NCBI RefSeq assembly: GCF_021044775.1
Contig: NZ_JAJNOQ010000006.1
Location: 1 to 64,000 of the forward strand
Direction of reading: 5' to 3'
From: Paraeggerthella hominis
GTDB lineage: Bacteria; Actinomycetota; Coriobacteriia; Coriobacteriales; Eggerthellaceae
DNA: 64,000 bases
Shown here: positions 59,733 to 64,000 of the stretch, piece after piece
How the letters are laid out: each line of letters opens with the position of its first letter
How positions within the stretch are numbered: the first letter of the stretch is position 1
Position numbers and translations under genes: made by a program
Notes under the pieces: generated by a model
Told to the model about the DNA's origin: nothing
What the model saw: the letters and a program-made list of their open reading frames with translations, nothing else
Database searches by the model: none

Positions 59733-62528
59733 ATGGCTGCATCGATGGGCGATTTGGAGACGCGCCGCGACCCCGATGCTATTCTGCGCCAGATCGTCGA
59801 GGGGGAAGCTGCCGAGGGCGACGCGCGCGGCAAGCTCAAGATATTCTTCGGCTATGCGGCGGGCGTCGGCAAGACGTACGCCATGCTGGAAGAGGCCCAT
59901 GCGGTGCTCGACAAGGGTTTCGACGTGGTGGTGGGCTACGTGGAGCCCCATACAAGAGTGGACACCATGGCGTTGACGGAAGGCTTGGAGCAGATTTCGC
60001 CGCGCGCCGTCACGCATCGAGGCATCACCTTGCGCGAATTCGACCTGGATGCGGTGCTTTCGCGCCGCCCGCAGATTGTGCTGGTGGACGAGCTGGCTCA
60101 CACGAACGCCCCCGGGTGCCGCCATCGGAAGCGCTATCAAGACGTCGAGGAGCTGCTGCGCGCGGGCATCAGCGTGTTCACGACGGTGAACGTGCAGCAT
60201 CTGGAGGGCTTGAACGACAAGATCGCCGCCATCACGCACGTAAGCGTTTCCGAGCGCATTCCCGATCGCATTTTCGACCAGGCGGCTTCGGTGGAGCTGG
60301 TGGACATCGAGCCGGACGATTTGATCGATCGTTTGGAGTCGGGGAAGATCTACCTGCCCGACCGTGCGCGCACGGCGCTCGGCAACTTCTTCTCGCGCAA
60401 GAACCTGGCGGCGCTGCGCGAGATCGCGCTTCGCCGCATGGCCGATCGCTTGACGCGCAAGGCCGAGTGCGGCGAGTCGGGCGCGCGCGTGGAGGCGGGC
60501 GAGGACGTGCTGGTGTACGTGACTCCCTACGCCGGCAACGTGAAGGCCATTCGCGCCGCGGCCAACATGGCGGAGTCGTACCATGGCGCGTTCACCGCGG
60601 TGGTGGTGGAGTCGTCGCAGAGCAAGAAGCTCGACGCCGAACGGCGCGGGCGCCTGCGGGCGAACGTCGATTTGGCCGAAGAGCTGGGCGCGCATGTGGT
60701 CACGCTGTTCGGCGACGACATAGCGCAGCAGATTGCGCAGTACGCGGAAACCGCAGGGGCGACCCATATTGTGGTGGGAAACGCCATTGGCGGCTTCCGC
60801 GCGCTGGGGTGGGGGCCGGAAAGCCTGGTCAACCGGCTGATGAAGCTTGCGCACGGTGCCGTGGTGGACGTGGTGCCCACCAAGGACCTGCCCGCTCAGT
60901 ACGGGCGGCTGCGCGAGGCGACGGGCTTCCATTTCACGGTTGCCGATATATGGCGGGCCCTCGCGTCGGTCGCGCTTGCCACGGCCTTGGGCCTGGTGAT
61001 CTACGAGCTGGGCTTGGCGGGGTCGGTGGTTCTCATGCTGTATCTCATCGTGGCGCTGCTCATGGCCACGCGCGCCGACGGATTCTTCTACGCGCTGTTC
61101 GCCTCGCTCGGCAGCGTGTTCGCGTACAACTTCTTCTTCACCGTGCCGCGCTTCACGCTGCACGCCGTTGGGCTGAACTACCCGTTCATCTTCGCGTTTT
61201 TGCTGGTGGGGACGTTTGCTGCGTCGTCTTTGGCCATCCGCATGAAACGCCAGGCCGAAAGCACCGCGCGTCGCGCGTACCGCATGGAGGTTCTGCTTGA
61301 GTCGAGCCGCAAGCTTCAGGGCGCGTCGACCGCCGACGAGTGCTTTCGGTTCGCGGCCGAGCAGGTCATCAAGCTGCTGAACCGCCCCGTGGTGATGTAC
61401 CGGATGCTCGGCGACGGAAGCCTGGCGAACCCCGAGCTCCACGATGTTCCGGGAACGATAGGCGGCGCGACGGATACGGCCGTGCTGGCTTCCCCCGCCG
61501 AGGCTGCGGTGGCGGCGTGGTCGGCGTCGAACAACGAGCGCGCGGGCGCCACAACCGACACGCTGGCCAACGCGCACTGCCTCTACCTGCCCATTCGGTC
61601 GAAAGACGTCGTGTTCGGCGTGGCTGGCGTTGCCATGGACGACATCGACGGGGAAGAGGATTTCGGTGCGTTCGAAAAGAACCTGCTGCTTGCCATTCTT
61701 GACGAATGCGGGCAGGCGACCGAGCAGATCCTGTTCGCCGACGAGCGCCGCCGCATGGAGATGCGCATGGAAAAGGAAACGTTGCGCGCGAACTTGCTGC
61801 GGACGATCTCTCATGATCTGCGCACGCCTCTCACCAGCATTTCGGGGGATGCGGACATGCTGCTGCACGATGAGGACGCACTGACAGCGCAGCAGAAGCG
61901 GCGTCTGCTGCGCGATATTCACGACGACGCGCGTTGGTTGGTCACGCTGGTCGAGAACCTGCTGTCCATCACGCGCATCGACAACGGCACCATGCAGCTG
62001 GCGGTGCAGCCCGAGCTGGTCGGCGATGTGGTGCAGGAGGCGCTTCGGCATGTCGATCGGCGCATTGCGGATCGTTGCGTGCGCGTCGATTTGGAGGACG
62101 AGCTGCTTATGGCCGAGATGGACGCGCGCCTGATCGTGCAGGTTGTGATCAACCTGGTGAACAACGCCATTGCCTATGCGCCCGAGGGAAGCTGCATCGC
62201 TGTGACCGCACGCCGCGCCGTCGAGGACGGGCTGCCGCGCGTGCGGATCGCGGTTTCGGACGAGGGTCCGGGAATCCCGGACGAGGACCGCAAGCACATC
62301 TTCGATATGTTCTACAATGGCTCTACGGGCAAGCCCGGCGGCAAGAGCGGAGATTTCAAGCGCGGCATGGGCCTGGGCCTTTCGCTGTGCCGCTCGATCG
62401 TCGAGGTTCACGGCGGGACTTTGCAAGTGCGCAACAGGAAGCCTTGCGGCAGCGAGTTCTGGTTCACGCTGCCCGCGGTGGATGCTGAAGATGTGGTCGC
62501 TCGATCGGTGGAGGCGGTACGTGGCTGA
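59733..62528 (+). CDS. kdpD: Osmosensitive K+ channel sensor kinase KdpD
   Basis: 931 residues from the ATG with GGAAGGAA upstream. The N-terminal KdpD domain has a P-loop (FFGYAAGVGKTYAMLEEA near 45) and DELAHTNAPG; a Usp-like domain follows (about 240-370). Four membrane helices lie around 395-490, then a GAF-like region. The kinase core has the phospho-His in TISHDLRTPLTSISGDADML and ATPase motifs NLVNNAIAYA, VSDEGPGI and GMGLGLSLCRSIV. Senses low K+ or osmotic stress and phosphorylates KdpE. Confidence 0.95.
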   Translation: MAASMGDLETRRDPDAILRQIVEGEAAEGDARGKLKIFFGYAAGVGKTYAMLEEAHAVLDKGFDVVVGYVEPHTRVDTMALTEGLEQISPRAVTHRGITLREFDLDAVLSRRPQIVLVDELAHTNAPGCRHRKRYQDVEELLRAGISVFTTVNVQHLEGLNDKIAAITHVSVSERIPDRIFDQAASVELVDIEPDDLIDRLESGKIYLPDRARTALGNFFSRKNLAALREIALRRMADRLTRKAECGESGARVEAGEDVLVYVTPYAGNVKAIRAAANMAESYHGAFTAVVVESSQSKKLDAERRGRLRANVDLAEELGAHVVTLFGDDIAQQIAQYAETAGATHIVVGNAIGGFRALGWGPESLVNRLMKLAHGAVVDVVPTKDLPAQYGRLREATGFHFTVADIWRALASVALATALGLVIYELGLAGSVVLMLYLIVALLMATRADGFFYALFASLGSVFAYNFFFTVPRFTLHAVGLNYPFIFAFLLVGTFAASSLAIRMKRQAESTARRAYRMEVLLESSRKLQGASTADECFRFAAEQVIKLLNRPVVMYRMLGDGSLANPELHDVPGTIGGATDTAVLASPAEAAVAAWSASNNERAGATTDTLANAHCLYLPIRSKDVVFGVAGVAMDDIDGEEDFGAFEKNLLLAILDECGQATEQILFADERRRMEMRMEKETLRANLLRTISHDLRTPLTSISGDADMLLHDEDALTAQQKRRLLRDIHDDARWLVTLVENLLSITRIDNGTMQLAVQPELVGDVVQEALRHVDRRIADRCVRVDLEDELLMAEMDARLIVQVVINLVNNAIAYAPEGSCIAVTARRAVEDGLPRVRIAVSDEGPGIPDEDRKHIFDMFYNGSTGKPGGKSGDFKRGMGLGLSLCRSIVEVHGGTLQVRNRKPCGSEFWFTLPAVDAEDVVARSVEAVRG

Positions 62529-63228
62529 ACGGTATCGGATACTGGTTGTTGAGGATGATGCGGCGGTGCGCCGTTTGGTGACGACGACGCTCGAGCTGCA
62601 CGACTACGCTCATCGAGAGGCGCGCTCGGTTGCGCAGGCGCTGTTGGAGCTGTCTTCGCATCCCCCTGATCTGGTCATACTTGACCTCGGATTGCCTGAT
62701 GGCGATGGGGTCGACGTCATTCGCACCTTGCGCGGATGGTCGTCGTTGCCGGTGATCGTGCTGTCGGCCCGCTTGGAGGATGCCGACAAGGTGGAGGCGC
62801 TCGACGCCGGAGCCGATGACTACCTGGTGAAGCCTTTCTCGGTTGACGAGCTGCTTGCTCGCGTGCGCGTTGCGCTGCGCCGTCTTGATCGCGAGCGCGC
62901 CATGCAGGAAGGTGCCGAGGATCCGGTGTATCGCAACGGCGGCCTTACCATCGACTACGCTTCCACCTGCGTGCAGCGCGATGGGCAGGAGGTGCACCTC
63001 ACGCCGTTCGAGTACAAGCTGCTGTGCCTGCTGGCGCGCAACACGGGCAAGGTGCTCACGCACAACTTCCTGCTCAAGGAGGTGTGGGGAAGCGCTTTGG
63101 CGTCCGATCGCTCGTCGCTGCGCGTGTTCATGGCAACCCTGCGCAAGAAGATCGAGCCCGACCCGGCCAACCCCCTTTACATCCAGACCCACGTCGGCGT
63201 AGGCTACCGCATGATGCGCGTCGAGTGA
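62521..63228 (+). CDS. kdpE: Response regulator KdpE
   Basis: 235 residues from a GTG that overlaps the kdpD end by 8 bp, with GGAGG upstream. Receiver with EDD near 10, phospho-Asp in LVILDLGLPDGDG, and KPFSVDELLARV. The winged helix ends with SLRVFMATLRKKIEPD and THVGVGYRMMRVE. Activates kdpFABC when phosphorylated; direct repeats before kdpF are candidate sites. Confidence 0.94.
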   Translation: MAERYRILVVEDDAAVRRLVTTTLELHDYAHREARSVAQALLELSSHPPDLVILDLGLPDGDGVDVIRTLRGWSSLPVIVLSARLEDADKVEALDAGADDYLVKPFSVDELLARVRVALRRLDRERAMQEGAEDPVYRNGGLTIDYASTCVQRDGQEVHLTPFEYKLLCLLARNTGKVLTHNFLLKEVWGSALASDRSSLRVFMATLRKKIEPDPANPLYIQTHVGVGYRMMRVE

Positions 63229-63645
63229 GACGCTGGCTTCGTCTTCCGGCTCCGTCTCGAGCCCGTTTTCCCGCTTCGTTGCAAGCCGCCCTGCTCGGAA
63301 GGCGGTGCGCACCGGTGCGCATCAGCGCCGATTCGACAGCGAATGGTCTGCTTGCTGCACGATTCTTCCCCTAATGTTGCGTTCGAGTGCATGCCGAAGC
63401 CTTTCTGCCGACAGCGAACAACCTGCGACCAGGCGAAACGCGCGATCGCATCGAAGGTTGCCTCTTGGCAGGTCCTTCGAACGCAACATTAGGGGAAGAA
63501 TCGTGCATTTGAGCGCGCAAGCGGTAGCATCGAACCGCCGTTGATGTGCAGTTGCGTTTCGGCGTCGGTCGGACTTGGTGCTCGAGCGCGTCTCGACTAG
63601 CTCAGCCTTCTTTCGATCTAAGCGTCAGCCGGCCTTTCGCAGGCT
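63229..63645. other. Intergenic region after kdpE
   Basis: About 415 bp between convergent genes without a credible gene; mainly the inverted-repeat element at 63356-63507. Confidence 0.6.
63356..63507. repeat. 31-bp perfect inverted repeat with 90-bp centre
   Basis: Arms 63356-63386 and 63477-63507 are exact reverse complements (left arm begins TGCACGATTCTTCCCC and ends TTGCGTTCGA). The similarity continues weakly inward (GCATGCCGAAG against CCTGCCAAG). Located between convergent kdpE and the menaquinone methyltransferase gene. Confidence 0.9.
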
Positions 63646-64000
63646 TTAGGCCTCCGGCTTCTTCGCTACGTGGACGGCGGCGATGCCCCCGGTGTAATTC
63701 TTCCAGGTCACATCCGTGAATCCGGCGCGCGTCATCATGTCGGCCAGCCCTTGTTGGTTGGGGAACGCCTTGATGGAGCGCGACAGGTACACGAAGCCCT
63801 CGCGGTCGCCGGTGATCAGGCCTCCCCAGAAGGGGATCAGGTGCTTCAAGTAGAAGTTGTACAGGGCGCGCCATACCGCGTTCGGCGGCGTGGAGAATTC
63901 CAGGCACACGAGCGACCCGCCGGGCTTCAGCACGCGGAACATTTCGGAAAGCGCCCGGTCGCGCTCGGGCATGTTGCGGATGCCGTACGCCATGGTGATG
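63646..64000 (-). CDS. ubiE/menG: Demethylmenaquinone methyltransferase, C-terminal part (runs off the window)
   Basis: The last 118 residues are visible; the start lies beyond the window edge. The reading frame stays open to the end, and the visible segment begins with ITMAYGIRNMPERDRALSEMFRVLKPGG, the conserved UbiE/MenG SAM-methyltransferase region, with LEFSTPPNAVWRALYNFY following. Methylates demethylmenaquinone to menaquinone, the quinone the reductase operon here would use. The ends KKPEA and GGIAAVHVA are usual for the family. Confidence 0.88.
   Translation of the reverse strand, partial: ITMAYGIRNMPERDRALSEMFRVLKPGGSLVCLEFSTPPNAVWRALYNFYLKHLIPFWGGLITGDREGFVYLSRSIKAFPNQQGLADMMTRAGFTDVTWKNYTGGIAAVHVAKKPEA

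Noticed and set aside
59478..62426. 982-codon open frame on the minus strand opposite kdpD
   Set aside because: Shadow of kdpD; long antisense frames are expected at this G+C content.

Overview
The window is high-G+C bacterial DNA and best fits an anaerobic actinobacterium of the class Coriobacteriia, family Eggerthellaceae. This is an inference from gene content: a many-spanning membrane protein ending in a LuxR DNA-binding domain, a TAT-exported molybdopterin reductase with its own TorD chaperone and NrfD anchor, an AOR-type tungsten enzyme, a TsaB-RimI-TsaD triple fusion, a complete formyl/methenyl/methylene-THF gene set, and frequent GTG/TTG starts. I see no rRNA, tRNA, CRISPR array, transposase or prophage.

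Layout. 1-1252: no convincing gene; tandem 18-bp repeats, a hairpin and an AT-rich operator-like palindrome. 1253-6133: a Fic-fold protein with a wrecked active site, an EamA permease, a class I aminotransferase and a threonine-aldolase-like lyase. 6192-10850: a ferredoxin-type protein, the membrane LuxR regulator, a divergent IscU-like protein lacking most cluster-ligand cysteines, and an acidic unknown. 10851-11591: inverted-repeat-rich spacer. 11592-20707: a respiratory/redox island with AOR on the minus strand facing away from a plus-strand run of TAT Fe-S protein, TorD, molybdopterin oxidoreductase, Fe-S subunit and NrfD subunit, followed by a membrane protein that resembles the sensor half of the LuxR regulators but has no DNA-binding domain. 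TACCCT-N5-AGGGTA-like palindromes lie both at the luxR promoter and in the AOR divergent promoter, which suggests one regulon.

20937-29924: ferritin, a candidate structured RNA, a ZIP metal transporter, a small membrane protein, an Fe-alcohol dehydrogenase, LrgAB, a holin-like protein, a DDAH-type hydrolase facing a GntR regulator, and an RNA m5U methyltransferase. 30049-39697: housekeeping genes tilS, maf, hpt, ftsH, folP-folK, birA (last three overlapping), a MATE exporter and bioY. 39810-45412: fabH, a PuuD-like amidotransferase, a TetR regulator facing a small membrane protein across a palindrome, and a two-component system. 45536-53917: coaX, a one-carbon cluster (fhs, fchA-type cyclohydrolase, folD), an Fe-S nitroreductase, tsaE and the tsaB-rimI-tsaD fusion. 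In folD the cyclohydrolase lysine and glutamine are replaced, so the neighbouring cyclohydrolase probably does that step.

54952-63228: a complete kdpFABCDE potassium-uptake system, including a 30-residue KdpF. The window ends inside a menaquinone methyltransferase gene on the minus strand. Several spacers carry long inverted repeats with roughly 75-100 bp between the arms. Two of them (near 11.0 kb and 54.3 kb) have homologous arms of about 50 bp but unrelated centres, so they look like copies of one uncharacterised intergenic element.
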